Under the pieces are notes generated by a model, which made no database searches, was not told the DNA's origin, and saw nothing but the letters and a program-made list of their open reading frames with translations. This document shows positions 34,170 to 43,317 of a stretch of 58,942 nt of DNA, piece after piece. Source of the stretch: an uncultured Acetatifactor sp. (GTDB taxonomy: Bacteria > Bacillota > Clostridia > Lachnospirales > Lachnospiraceae). Within the stretch, counting starts at the first letter, position 1, and each line of letters opens with the position of its first letter. The position numbers and the translations under genes are program-made. The stretch spans positions 1 to 58,942 of the forward strand of contig CANRIP010000015.1 of assembly GCA_947630715.1 (NCBI GenBank), given 5' to 3'.

Positions 34170-35264
34170 ATGGCATCGTCCCAGACGGAAACAAAAAGAA
34201 ATGCAAATATGGATATTCTGAGAATGATATCCATGATGATGGTGACCATGCTCCACGCGTTGACAAAGAGCGACCTGCTGCCCTTTATGGGAGGCAATGT
34301 CGGCGCAAACGGCTGGATCGCCTGGGCCCTTGAAATACTGTCCGTTCCCGCTGTGAATATTTTCATGTTCATCTCGGGCTATTTTATGATTTCCTCGAAA
34401 TTTAAAATCAGGCGTCTGGCGGAGCTTGTGTTTCAGGCGCTGTTTTACTCGGCCGGCGTCTACGGCCTGTTTGTGCTCCTTGGACAAGCGCCTGACCGGA
34501 GTGACAGCTACGGCCTGTTGCCCTATTTTCTGCCGATCCACATGGAAACCTACTGGTTTCTCTCGGCGTACGTTATCATCTACCTGCTGCTTCCTTTGCT
34601 CATCAGCGGTGTGCATGCCATGACAAAAAAGCAGTTACAGGGAGTGATTTTTTGGCTGCTGCTTTTCGAGTGCGTGATCAAGAGCTTTCTGCCGGTCCGG
34701 CTGTCCATGGACAGCAAGGGATATTCCTTTCTCTGGTATCTGACCCTCTTTTTAGCGGGGGCTTACGTCAGGCTCTACGGGTTCCGGTTCCTTCATACCG
34801 CCCGGCGCGGACGGCTGCTTTATTTTGGCAGTTCGCTTTTGATACTGGCGGAAATAAGGATTGTGAGCCAGATTCAGGCGCGGACGGGACATCTGAAGGA
34901 AATGACCACGGTTGCCCTGGAATACAATCACATTTTGGTGTTCTGTTCGGCGATAGGCATTTTCGCGGCGTTCCTCCACGCAAAACAGCCGGGGGAAAAA
35001 ATCGCCCGGCTGGCCGGCAGGCTTTCCCCCTATTGCCTGGGCGTGTATCTCCTTCAGGAAAGCCCCCTGATCAGGTATTTGTGGCAGGACTGGTTTGGGC
35101 TGAGGGAGGTGACGGAGCAATCCGTTCCCGTTTTCCTGGGCCGGATACTGGGCGCTGTGGCCGCCATGTTTGCCCTGGGCATCTGCGCGGACATCCTCCG
35201 TTCCGTCCTGTTTCGGATTGTGACAGCTTTCATCAGAAAGGATAAGGATCCATGTTCGACTTAA
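34170..35264 (+). CDS. Membrane acyltransferase family 3 protein
   Basis: This 364-residue polytopic protein contains NMDILRMISMMMVTMLHAL at the N-terminus, with the conserved Arg and His of acyltransferase-3 (OafA/WecH-type) enzymes, and VNIFMFISGYFM. Ten or so membrane helices follow. Such enzymes O-acetylate exported polysaccharides or glycolipids. Its stop overlaps the start of the glycosyltransferase gene by 13 bases, so they are co-translated. Confidence 0.85.
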   Translation: MASSQTETKRNANMDILRMISMMMVTMLHALTKSDLLPFMGGNVGANGWIAWALEILSVPAVNIFMFISGYFMISSKFKIRRLAELVFQALFYSAGVYGLFVLLGQAPDRSDSYGLLPYFLPIHMETYWFLSAYVIIYLLLPLLISGVHAMTKKQLQGVIFWLLLFECVIKSFLPVRLSMDSKGYSFLWYLTLFLAGAYVRLYGFRFLHTARRGRLLYFGSSLLILAEIRIVSQIQARTGHLKEMTTVALEYNHILVFCSAIGIFAAFLHAKQPGEKIARLAGRLSPYCLGVYLLQESPLIRYLWQDWFGLREVTEQSVPVFLGRILGAVAAMFALGICADILRSVLFRIVTAFIRKDKDPCST

Positions 35265-36286
35265 GCGTAATCGTACCTGTTTACAATATGGCAAAGGACG
35301 GCCTTTTGGAATACTGCATACAATCCCTGGCCGGTCAGACGCTGCAGAATCTGGAAATCATCGCCGTTGACGATGCGTCCACCGACGACTCTCTCCAGGT
35401 GCTGAAAGAACTGGAAAAGCGGTATCCCGGGAGAGTCAAGGCGGTTGCGTCCCCGGAAAACAAAAAGCAGGGCGGAGCCAGGAACCTGGGGTTACAGCAT
35501 GCAAAAGGACGTTATATCGGGTTTATGGACGCAGACGACTGGGTCGTCCCGGATCTCTATGAAAAAATGGTGGAACTTGCGGACCGCACAGGAGCCGACA
35601 TCGTAGGGACGGACATGAGCAGGGTCTATGAGCATACCATGGTTCCCGCCCAGAGAGAAGCTTGTAATTTCCCGGATCAGACGGGAATTTTGGACCATGA
35701 AAAGCGGAAAGCTTTTTTGCTGCATTTTGGCCCCTTAGGCACCAAAATTTACGCCCGCGAAATCTTTTTCGCAAAAGAGTTCCAATTTCCCGAGCATATG
35801 TCCTATGAAGACAATGCCACGTTTGTGGAGCTGGCCATGCGGGCGAAACACTTTGAACATATCCCGGAAGCCAATGTTTTTTACTATCAGCACGGCAATT
35901 CCACCACGCATTCCGTGGATCTGCAAAAATGCCTGGACCGCATGGAAGCCATGCGCATTATGTTAAAGTATGCACGGGAAAACGGCGCTTGGGAGGAATT
36001 TCCCCAGGTGATTGAATTTCATTTCAGCAATCTTTTTTACCGGATCACCTTATTTTCCTACATGCAGGGCGGCATCCGGCCGGATCCGCGGTTTTTGACG
36101 GCCTTAAAAAAGGAAATGGCCGCCGAATTTCCTAACTTCCGTCAAAACGTCTATTACAGACAGTATGTGACGGATTACGAGCAGAAACTGATCAATCTGC
36201 ACTTCCAATCAACGGCGGCGTTTTTGTTGATCTACCGGTTAAAACAGATCTCCAAAAAGATAAAAAGCAGAAAAACGGGACAATAA
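35252..36286 (+). CDS. Family 2 glycosyltransferase
   Basis: This 344-residue protein has the GT-A fold signatures LSVIVPVYNMAKDGLLEYCI, EIIAVDDASTDDSL and YIGFMDADDWV, which give the nucleotide-sugar binding DD and the metal-binding DxD. The C-terminal part (about 220-340) is helical with hydrophobic patches (FLLIYRLKQI) that may touch the membrane. It is presumably involved in surface polysaccharide or teichoic-acid-like glycan synthesis. Donor and acceptor are unknown. Confidence 0.88.
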   Translation: MFDLSVIVPVYNMAKDGLLEYCIQSLAGQTLQNLEIIAVDDASTDDSLQVLKELEKRYPGRVKAVASPENKKQGGARNLGLQHAKGRYIGFMDADDWVVPDLYEKMVELADRTGADIVGTDMSRVYEHTMVPAQREACNFPDQTGILDHEKRKAFLLHFGPLGTKIYAREIFFAKEFQFPEHMSYEDNATFVELAMRAKHFEHIPEANVFYYQHGNSTTHSVDLQKCLDRMEAMRIMLKYARENGAWEEFPQVIEFHFSNLFYRITLFSYMQGGIRPDPRFLTALKKEMAAEFPNFRQNVYYRQYVTDYEQKLINLHFQSTAAFLLIYRLKQISKKIKSRKTGQ

Positions 36287-36302
36287 GGAGGAAAACCACA
36301 GC

Positions 36303-36950
36303 ATGAAAAAAACAATCGTTGCCATCGGCGCACATTTGGACGATATTGAGCTGGCCTCGGGAGGGGCGCTGGCCAAGGCGATCCGCGAAGGACATGACGT
36401 CCACATGATCGTCATGAGCCAATCCGGATATACCGATTATAACGGGAAGGTCATGAGAACCGATGAAACCGCCATGCAGGAGGGGAAAAACGCGGCCCGG
36501 GTTCTGGGATGTAAGGATCTGGACATCCTGGACTTCAGCAATAAGGATATCGCCTATGATTCCCGGTCGGTAGAGGCCATCGAAAAGAGAATCAACCTGA
36601 TCAAACCCGACATCATTTTTACGCATTGGCCTTTTGACACTCATCAGGCTCATGTTGCGGTGGGAAAGGCCACCATATCCGCCGCCAGGCGCTATAATAC
36701 GATTTATTTTTATGAGCCCATTTCTCCGTCCGGCAGATCCTATGTAGGGTTCCGCCCCCAAATGTATGTGGACATTACGGATGTCATCGATACCAAAATC
36801 GCGGCGTTGGACGAACACGTCACGGAAAGAAATAAATACGGCGATTACTGGATCCGCGGCGTGACTGCCAGAGCGGCATTCCGGGGATATGAAATGGGAA
36901 GAATGTACGGGGAAGCATTTGAAGTGCTGCGGGAGGAGCTGACACTGTAA
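36303..36950 (+). CDS. PIG-L/LmbE family N-deacetylase
   Basis: This 215-residue protein has the metal-binding motif GAHLDDIELASGG (9-21; His and the Asp-Asp pair) and a second His in HWPFDTHQAHVAV, typical of the family that removes N-acetyl groups from GlcNAc conjugates (PIG-L, MshB, BshB). AGGAGG lies about 11 bases upstream. It closes the glycan cluster that begins with an LpxD-like N-acyltransferase, which suggests a deacetylate-then-reacylate step on an amino sugar. Confidence 0.85.
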   Translation: MKKTIVAIGAHLDDIELASGGALAKAIREGHDVHMIVMSQSGYTDYNGKVMRTDETAMQEGKNAARVLGCKDLDILDFSNKDIAYDSRSVEAIEKRINLIKPDIIFTHWPFDTHQAHVAVGKATISAARRYNTIYFYEPISPSGRSYVGFRPQMYVDITDVIDTKIAALDEHVTERNKYGDYWIRGVTARAAFRGYEMGRMYGEAFEVLREELTL

Positions 36951-36973
36951 GCCAAACAACAGCCCGTGAAAAA

Positions 36974-37003
36974 GGCGCTGCCTGCGAAAAAACAGGCAGC
37001 GCC
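36974..37003 (-). terminator. Intrinsic terminator of aspS
   Basis: A perfect 11-base GC-rich stem (36974-36984 with 36993-37003) is followed on the minus strand by TTTTTCAC, 12 bases after the aspS stop. The loop is A-rich on the plus strand. It also separates the convergent glycan cluster. Confidence 0.85.
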
Positions 37004-37014
37004 GTCTGGACGCA

Positions 37015-38775
37015 TCAGGAATGGGACGGCGGAACCACCCGGATATGGACTTCCTCCAACTGTCTGGGCTCCACCTCTGTGGGCGCGCCCATCATGACGT
37101 CCTGGGCGTTCTTGTTCATCGGAAAGGGAATCACTTCCCGGATGCTCTCCTCCCCGGTAATCAACATCACCATACGGTCCACGCCTGGCGCGATTCCCGC
37201 ATGGGGCGGCGCTCCGTAGCAAAACGCATTGTACATGGCCGGGAACTTCGCCTTCACGTCCTCCTCCCCCAGCCCTACCAACTGGAACGCCTTGATCATA
37301 ATCTCCGGGTCATGGTTCCGCACAGCCCCGGAGGAAAGCTCCACGCCGTTGCAGACCAAGTCATACTGATAGGCCAGAATGCTTAAGGGATCCTGTTCTT
37401 CCAGCGCCCTGGCCCCACCCTGCGGCATGGAGAAGGGATTGTGGCAGAATTCCAGTTCCCCGGACTCCTCGCCGATCTCATACATGGGGAAATCCACAAT
37501 CCAGCAGAATTCATAACAGTTTTGTTTTTTATGAGCCGGGCAGATATCCCCCAGCATCTTTCGCAGCACACCGGCGGTCTTTTGAGCCGTCTGTTTTTTC
37601 CCGGCGGCAACCCCCACAAAATCTCCGGGCTTTAAGCCAAGGGTTTCCACCACCCGATCCTTCCGCTCTGTCAGGAATTTGGAAATGCCTCCCGCCAACT
37701 GGCCGTTCTCATCCACCTTAAACCAATAAGCCTTGCTGCCGCTTTGAACCTCCACGTCGGCGCATAACTGGTCGATCACCTTTCTTGTCCCCTCAAAACC
37801 GGAAACCACCACCGCCTTCACGGTCTGTCCCTCAAAAGGCGCAAAGCCGCAGTCCGCCATACAGTCCGTGGCGTCCTGCACCACCAGATCAATGCGCAGA
37901 TCCGGCTTGTCCGTTCCGTAGGTTTCCAGCGCCTCCGCATAGGAAATTCTCCGGAAAGGAGCGGAGGAGGCGTTTTGATAGACGCCGTATCTGGCAAAAA
38001 CAGGCGGCAGCACATCCTCCAAAATCTGGAACACATCGTCCTGGCTGGCAAAGGCCATCTCCATGTCAAGCTGATAAAATTCCCCCGGAGAGCGATCCGC
38101 CCGGGCATCCTCATCCCGGAAACAGGGCGCAATCTGAAAATAGCGGTCAAACCCGGACGCCATCAAAAGCTGCTTGAACTGTTGGGGCGCCTGGGGGAGC
38201 GCATAAAATTTCCCCGGATGATTGCGGGAAGGCACCAGATAATCCCTGGCTCCCTCGGGGGACGAGCAGGTCAGAATCGGCGTTGTGATCTCCATAAATC
38301 CGTGAGCCGTCATACTGGTCCGCAGATCCGCCACAATTTTGCTGCGCAGCACAATGCGTTCCCTGACGGCAGGGTTTCGCAGATCCAGATAACGGTATTT
38401 TAAACGGATATTCTCATCCGCCTCCTTGGAGCGCGCAATCTGAAAGGGCAGCTCGTTATAACGGCATTTCCCCAGCACTTCTATCTCCGAGGGAACCACT
38501 TCAATCTCCCCGGTGGCAATGGTGTCCGTTTTATTGGAGCGCTCTCTCACCGTACCCCGGATCGACAGAGTGGACTCATAATTCAGATCCTCTATCTTCG
38601 CCATCATTTCCTCGGTTTCAATGACCACCTGCGTCGACCCGTAAAAGTCCCTCAGGATCAAAAAACCAAGATTTTTACTTACCTTTCTGAGATTCTCATA
38701 CCAGCCCGCCAGGGTTACCTGAGCCCCCGCGTCGCTGAGTCTGAGTTCACCGCAAGTATGTGTTCTTCCCTGCAT
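37015..38775 (-). CDS. aspS: Aspartate-tRNA ligase
   Basis: This 586-residue class II synthetase has an N-terminal anticodon-binding OB domain (TLAGWYENLRKVSKNLGFLI), motif 2 FRDEDARADRSPGEFYQLDM, the bacterial GAD insertion domain (about 285-420) and motif 3 APGVDRMVMLITGEESIREV. GKCRYNELPF and YRYLDLRNP fit the bacterial D-type enzyme. AGGAAA precedes the ATG at 38775. It ends at a strong terminator. Confidence 0.96.
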   Translation of the reverse strand: MQGRTHTCGELRLSDAGAQVTLAGWYENLRKVSKNLGFLILRDFYGSTQVVIETEEMMAKIEDLNYESTLSIRGTVRERSNKTDTIATGEIEVVPSEIEVLGKCRYNELPFQIARSKEADENIRLKYRYLDLRNPAVRERIVLRSKIVADLRTSMTAHGFMEITTPILTCSSPEGARDYLVPSRNHPGKFYALPQAPQQFKQLLMASGFDRYFQIAPCFRDEDARADRSPGEFYQLDMEMAFASQDDVFQILEDVLPPVFARYGVYQNASSAPFRRISYAEALETYGTDKPDLRIDLVVQDATDCMADCGFAPFEGQTVKAVVVSGFEGTRKVIDQLCADVEVQSGSKAYWFKVDENGQLAGGISKFLTERKDRVVETLGLKPGDFVGVAAGKKQTAQKTAGVLRKMLGDICPAHKKQNCYEFCWIVDFPMYEIGEESGELEFCHNPFSMPQGGARALEEQDPLSILAYQYDLVCNGVELSSGAVRNHDPEIMIKAFQLVGLGEEDVKAKFPAMYNAFCYGAPPHAGIAPGVDRMVMLITGEESIREVIPFPMNKNAQDVMMGAPTEVEPRQLEEVHIRVVPPSHS

Positions 38776-38890
38776 TTTCCTATCACCCTTTCCCTGTATT
38801 TCCTATCGGCCCGGATCCAGCCAAATTTCCAAAAGCACAGGATCAGAATCCCATCATCCGATCCCAAAATCGGCGCCGAAGGAGAAGGTT

Positions 38891-39517
38891 TTATTTCCCG
38901 TCCGCAAAGCTGGTGAACGCGTCACGTTCCATCTGGGGGTACCCGTGTTTTTCTTTTTCCGCGGCAATCGCCCGAATCAGGAACGCCATATTGAGAGCCA
39001 GATTGCGCATGGTCTGGAGCCCTTCCGCATCCTTTTGCACGTCCGCCGCGGTGAACCCGTGTACCTGGTTCCAATAAGTGGAGGACGCCACCGGCATCCC
39101 GCTGATGGTAAAGTATTTATTCAGCACATCAAAGGTAGCGGTATTGCCGCCCCGCCGGCAGGACACTACCGCCGCTCCCACCTTCATCTGTTTGGAAAAA
39201 GGGGTGCTGTAAAACAGCCGGTCCAGAAAGGAAAGGAGCGTACCGTTGGGTGAACCGTAGTACACGGGGCTCCCCACCACAAGGCCGTCCGCCGCCTCCA
39301 ATTTGGGCGCCGCCTCATTGACGCAGTCATCAAAAACGCACTTGCCCCGCTCGCGGCACCCGCCGCAGGCAATGCAGCCGCGAACGCTCTGCATGCCGAT
39401 ATGCATTTGTTCGGTTTCCATCCCCTGCGCCTCGAAGACCTGCGCCATCTGTGCGAGAGCAGCCGCCGTGCAGCCGTTGGCGTGGGGACTGCCGTTGATA
39501 AGTAAAATTTTTGACAT
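38891..39517 (-). CDS. Flavodoxin-fold NAD(P)H-dependent oxidoreductase with Cys cluster
   Basis: The start at 39517 (MSKILLINGSPHANG) has AAGGAGA upstream. The 208-residue product has the NADPH-dependent FMN reductase fold: LLINGSPHANGCTAAAL for phosphate binding, and VVGSPVYYGSPNGTLLSFLD. Between them lies CIACGGCRERGKC, a Cys-rich loop found in iron-sulfur flavoprotein-like members. It is a single gene with a consensus promoter covered by a palindrome, so it is probably induced by a redox or electrophile sensor not present here. Confidence 0.85.
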   Translation of the reverse strand: MSKILLINGSPHANGCTAAALAQMAQVFEAQGMETEQMHIGMQSVRGCIACGGCRERGKCVFDDCVNEAAPKLEAADGLVVGSPVYYGSPNGTLLSFLDRLFYSTPFSKQMKVGAAVVSCRRGGNTATFDVLNKYFTISGMPVASSTYWNQVHGFTAADVQKDAEGLQTMRNLALNMAFLIRAIAAEKEKHGYPQMERDAFTSFADGK

Positions 39518-39561
39518 TTGATCCGTCTCCTTCCCTTGGGACAAATTCAACCGCTTTTTAC

Positions 39562-39590
39562 ATTATATTCAATTTTGGTTCCAAAATCAA
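39562..39590 (-). promoter_or_regulatory. Sigma-A promoter with palindromic operator for the flavoprotein gene
   Basis: On the minus strand, TTGATT (39585-39590), a 17-base spacer and TATAAT (39562-39567). The spacer contains the perfect palindrome ATTTTGG-TT-CCAAAAT (39572-39587), ideally placed for a repressor or a spacer-binding MerR-type activator. Confidence 0.75.
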
Positions 39591-39671
39591 GATTGGACTG
39601 GGGGCGGTCCAAAATAACTGTACGGCTCCCGTCCGCCCTATTTGATTTCCATCCAAAACCATGGAGCAGAT

Positions 39672-40586
39672 TTACGATATTTCCAAAGAGCCGCCATCTT
39701 CCGGCAGTTCCACCGTAATTGCAAAAATCCCGCCGTCCCTTTGCGCGCTGATCTGTCCGCCAAGCATCTGGGTAAACTGCCTGGCAATGGCAAGGCCCAG
39801 CCCGGTGTTGCCCTTGCTGCGGGAAATATCCGTGGTATAGAATTCATCGAAGATATGGCGCAGATCCATCTGCGTTTCCTCCGCCTGATTCCAAAAACGG
39901 ATCCGGATACCGTCCGAACCGCTTAAGCTGACGGAAAGATCCCCGATCCCGTGTTTGAACCCGTTCCCAATCAGATTGTCAAACACCCGTATGAGCATAT
40001 TCCGGTTGGAAACGATCCTACATTGGGCCCTGTCCGTCTCAAACAGGATTTTCCTTCCGCCCTCGCTGTAAACGTCATAGTAAGAAGAAATCACTTCCTC
40101 CAGCAGCGCCGTCAGGTTCAGTTGTTCCATTTCCGGCTTGCGATCCTCGGTAATGATTTTTGACAATTCAAAAAAGGAATGAATCAGTTCCTCCAGGCGA
40201 AACAGCCTCTGCTCCACAATCGCCAGTTCCCGATCCTGTTCCTCCGGCGGCATTTCCCCGCTGCGGATCAGGCCCACATAGCCGATGGCAGACGTCAAAG
40301 GCGTGCGCAGATCATGAGAGATATTCGTGACCATCAGCTCCAGGTCATGCCTCTTTTTTCGATAGGCAATCCCCTGCCGGCGCATTTCCTCCAGCACCTG
40401 ATTGATTTCATTGATTAACTCCCTGTCGGCCCGCCCCGCTCCCACTGTATGGACAAGCTCGTTGGTATCGCGCGCCACAATCTGGCCGAGCTGTTTCACA
40501 ATATGTTTCGTTTCATATTGATGAAGCAGCAGAAGGGCCAGCAAAACCGCCGCGGCAAACGCCAAGATTCCAATCACAACCGCCAT
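39672..40586 (-). CDS. Sensor histidine kinase of an ABC-exporter-linked two-component system
   Basis: The start at 40586 (MAVVIGILAF) has GGAGG 9 bases upstream. The 304-residue protein has one N-terminal membrane helix (about 3-22) and no obvious sensory domain, then the H-box NISHDLRTPLTSAIGY, the N-box MLIRVFDNLIGNGFKHG and the G-box KGNTGLGLAIARQF. Kinases of this intramembrane-sensing type work with a neighbouring ABC exporter. Its cognate regulator is probably the one at 42631. Confidence 0.88.
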   Translation of the reverse strand: MAVVIGILAFAAAVLLALLLLHQYETKHIVKQLGQIVARDTNELVHTVGAGRADRELINEINQVLEEMRRQGIAYRKKRHDLELMVTNISHDLRTPLTSAIGYVGLIRSGEMPPEEQDRELAIVEQRLFRLEELIHSFFELSKIITEDRKPEMEQLNLTALLEEVISSYYDVYSEGGRKILFETDRAQCRIVSNRNMLIRVFDNLIGNGFKHGIGDLSVSLSGSDGIRIRFWNQAEETQMDLRHIFDEFYTTDISRSKGNTGLGLAIARQFTQMLGGQISAQRDGGIFAITVELPEDGGSLEIS

Positions 40587-40663
40587 TCTGCCGTCCCTCC
40601 CCTTGTATCTGCTCTCTCCAGGCCTTTGAGACAAATGTTGAGCCAAAATCCCCCGGAATCAGG

Positions 40664-41515
40664 TTACCTGATTTCCGTTTTTCGGAAAGAAAGCCAGCCC
40701 GCGGCCCCGAACAGCAGGATCAACCCTCCGCATACCACATAGCTTTTCAGAAGATAGGGCCGGGACGGCTCCATGGATAACCGGGCGATCATCACCTGTA
40801 ATTCATAATACATCGTTTCCTCAGGCAATTTCAACACAAAACTGAGGAAATGAAACAGCACCTGCGCAACCATAATAAACGGTATCGCCACCGCGTTAAA
40901 AACCGCCATCCTTCTGAACAGGAACGCAAAGCCGGTCAAAATTCCCGCCAAGGCCAGCATGGGTGGAAGCTGCAGCAGCGTAATCCTGGTTACGTTTCCC
41001 AGATCCGATGCAAAATGACTGCCGTTGCACAACAGATTGCCAAAATACATGACATAAGTATTGACGAACAATAGCGCCACACAGCAGAGCATCACAAAGA
41101 GAAACTTGGACAAAAAGTATTTCCTTCTGTCTATGGCAAAAGAAAGAGTGTTCTTCACACAGCTTCCGGAAAAATCTGCCGACACGGCCACAGCCGCCAC
41201 AAAAATAAACAGATAATACAGGTTCAAATTGCAGGCAAGGACATCCTGATCCAGAGCATAGCCGGGCATTTTCAGCTTTACATTCCGGTAATCCTTCATG
41301 CTCAGAGAGCTGATCTGCGCACCATCATCCGTCTGCATCGGTTCCCTGTTCCTTTCAGCGTTGTCCCCGGTGTCCACCGACAGTTGGACTCCCAGGTTGC
41401 CCGCCTCCACCGTATAAATATCAACGGCCAGCATCATCAGCATCAATGCTACGGCAAGATAAATGGCCTTGCTTCTCACTATTCTGTAAAAATCCGCTTT
41501 GATCATATTCAACAT
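40664..41515 (-). CDS. ABC transporter permease (ABC-2 type)
   Basis: The start at 41515 (MLNMIKADFYRIVRSKAIYL) has GGGAGG 7 bases upstream. The 283-residue protein has six hydrophobic segments with one large extracytoplasmic loop (about 40-100) after the first, the layout of ABC-2 permeases that export peptides or lantibiotics in BcrB/MutE-like systems. It lies 41 bases downstream of the ATPase gene. Confidence 0.8.
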   Translation of the reverse strand: MLNMIKADFYRIVRSKAIYLAVALMLMMLAVDIYTVEAGNLGVQLSVDTGDNAERNREPMQTDDGAQISSLSMKDYRNVKLKMPGYALDQDVLACNLNLYYLFIFVAAVAVSADFSGSCVKNTLSFAIDRRKYFLSKFLFVMLCCVALLFVNTYVMYFGNLLCNGSHFASDLGNVTRITLLQLPPMLALAGILTGFAFLFRRMAVFNAVAIPFIMVAQVLFHFLSFVLKLPEETMYYELQVMIARLSMEPSRPYLLKSYVVCGGLILLFGAAGWLSFRKTEIR

Positions 41516-41556
41516 AACGTTACCTCCCATCTTTTCCAAAGTCACTCCCTGTTCTG

Positions 41557-42471
41557 TTACCCCTCTTTTTGATCCACCAGAGAGGTGAAATACTCCTCCA
41601 GGGAAATGCCCGCCTCGAACATGGCCGACACGGCTACGCCTCCCTCCAGCAGCAGACGGTTCAGACGCTCCGGTTGCACTGTTTCGTCATACACCCGAAG
41701 TTCCTTTCCGTCAATGACTTTGTAATCGAAGATTCCGTTTTGTTCCAATAAAACCGCGGCCTTCCCGATATCGCCCGCATGAACCGCAAGGCATCGCATA
41801 CATGCCAGATCCAGTTCCTCCTTGGTTAATTCCTTCAGCACCCTCCCCCTGTCCAGAATCAGGAAACGGTTCGCCGTCATGTAAAGTTCCGAAAGAATAT
41901 GGCTTGAAATTAGAAAAGTAATTTCCTCCTCCGCGTTCAGACGCTGAAACGTATCCCTAAGTTCCTTGATCCCAATGGGATCCAGCCCGTTAATCGGCTC
42001 GTCCAGAATCATAAAATCCGGGTGATCCATCAGCGCAAGGGCAATACCCAGACGCTGTTTCATTCCCAGAGAAAATTTCCGGTATTTCTTGTTTCCCACA
42101 TCGCTTAAATGCACCATCTCCAGCGCTTTGTCGATCTGGCTTTTGTCGGTAATCCCTTTTTGTATGGCGTAATACATCAAATTCTGGCGAGCGGTCAGTC
42201 CGCTGAAAAAAGCGGGATTTTCAATCAGACATCCAATTCTTCTTTTTTCGTTTCCCAGCTCCTCCCCACGTTTGGAAAAAAGCGTAAACTCGCCGCCGGA
42301 TTTTTCCGCAAGCCCTGTGACGATTTTCATAATCGTGGTTTTGCCCGCGCCGTTTCTTCCGATTAATCCGTAAATGTCCCCTTTGTAAATCGTCAGATCC
42401 ACATGGTCGAGAGCCTGAAAAGAGCCGTAACTCTTTGACAGCCCCTTTGTCTGCAATACCGTTTCTCTCAT
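41557..42471 (-). CDS. ABC transporter ATP-binding protein (BcrA/MutF-like)
   Basis: The start at 42471 (MRETVLQTKGLSKSYG) has GGGAGG upstream. The 304-residue ATPase has GLIGRNGAGKTTIMKI, the signature KFSLGMKQRLGIALAL and FMILDEPINGLDP, typical of bacitracin/lantibiotic-immunity exporters. With the permease it likely exports a peptide or drug as a defence function. Upstream repeats suggest control by the adjacent response regulator. Confidence 0.88.
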   Translation of the reverse strand: MRETVLQTKGLSKSYGSFQALDHVDLTIYKGDIYGLIGRNGAGKTTIMKIVTGLAEKSGGEFTLFSKRGEELGNEKRRIGCLIENPAFFSGLTARQNLMYYAIQKGITDKSQIDKALEMVHLSDVGNKKYRKFSLGMKQRLGIALALMDHPDFMILDEPINGLDPIGIKELRDTFQRLNAEEEITFLISSHILSELYMTANRFLILDRGRVLKELTKEELDLACMRCLAVHAGDIGKAAVLLEQNGIFDYKVIDGKELRVYDETVQPERLNRLLLEGGVAVSAMFEAGISLEEYFTSLVDQKEG

Positions 42472-42579
42472 AGGAAACCTCCCGTTTGTTTTTTCCTGTG
42501 AGCGCCCCATACCTGGCGGAAGGATCTTAGCCCTCCGGCAGCATCGCCGGAACCGTCAGAATTTCTTCTCACATCAACT

Positions 42580-42634
42580 ATCATAACGGAGAGGTCTGAA
42601 AAAACTCTTAACCAATGTCTTAAAAAAGGCTTAA
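42580..42634 (-). promoter_or_regulatory. Response-regulator-type repeats and promoter of the ABC exporter
   Basis: Three direct repeats of TTAAG (minus strand; plus-strand CTTAA at 42607, 42619 and 42630) are spaced 12 and 11 bases, one helical turn each. TATGAT (42580-42585) lies about 21 bases downstream without a good -35 box, as expected for an activator-dependent promoter. The last repeat overlaps the regulator's stop codon. Confidence 0.6.
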
Positions 42635-43317
42635 CTTTCCTTTTCCCTTTTTAATCGGTACCCGATTCCCCACACCGTCTCAATGTATTCGGTTCCCGGA
42701 TGGCATTCCTTCAGCTTTTTCCGCAGCTTGCTGATATGCACATTGAGGGTATTGTCGTCCGCGGAATTTTCATCATCCCACACATGATCGTAAATCATGC
42801 TTTTGGTACAGGTTCGATGGGAATTTTCCACCAGAAGGCTCAAAAGCTCGAATTCATGCCTGGAGAGCTCCATCTGTCTGCCGGCGCATTTTGCGGTGAA
42901 ATTGCTCCTGTCGATCTCAATATCCCGGAAGGCAACGCATTTCGGCGCTTTCCCCTGATCCCCGGCGTTCCGCAGCCTGGCCGCGATTCTGGCCAACAAT
43001 TCCTCGTTGTGAAACGGTTTCGTCACATAATCGTCCGCTCCCAGGGCAAATAAATCCACCTTTTTGTTCACGTCCCATACGGCGCTCAGCACAATAACGG
43101 GCACGTTATGCTTTGCCTTTAATTCCCCAATGATTTCTTCTCCGCCCCGTCCCGGAAGCATCAGATCCAGCAGCACCAGATCGATGTTCCCGCCATGCAC
43201 CAACACGCCCTCCGTTCCCGAATACGCGCTGACCGTGGCATACCCGTGTTTCCCAAGCAGCGCGCTCAGCATGCGGTTGATTTCCGTATCATCCTCAATG
43301 ATTAAAATGGTATTCAC
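42631..43317 (-). CDS. OmpR-family response regulator
   Basis: This 228-residue protein has a receiver domain (IIEDDTEINRMLSALL, DLVLLDLMLPGRGGEE with the phosphorylatable Asp, DYVTKPFHNEEL) and a winged-helix domain (LSRHEFELLSLLVENSHRTC and YIETVWGIGYRLKRE). It starts with GTG, overlaps the recD2 stop by four bases, and is followed by the ABC exporter and histidine kinase. It likely activates the exporter operon through the TTAAG repeats. Confidence 0.92.
   Translation of the reverse strand: MNTILIIEDDTEINRMLSALLGKHGYATVSAYSGTEGVLVHGGNIDLVLLDLMLPGRGGEEIIGELKAKHNVPVIVLSAVWDVNKKVDLFALGADDYVTKPFHNEELLARIAARLRNAGDQGKAPKCVAFRDIEIDRSNFTAKCAGRQMELSRHEFELLSLLVENSHRTCTKSMIYDHVWDDENSADDNTLNVHISKLRKKLKECHPGTEYIETVWGIGYRLKREKES

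Noticed and set aside
38776..38890. T-box leader for aspS
   Set aside because: The gap is only 115 bases and no T-box sequence or terminator/antiterminator pair is visible.
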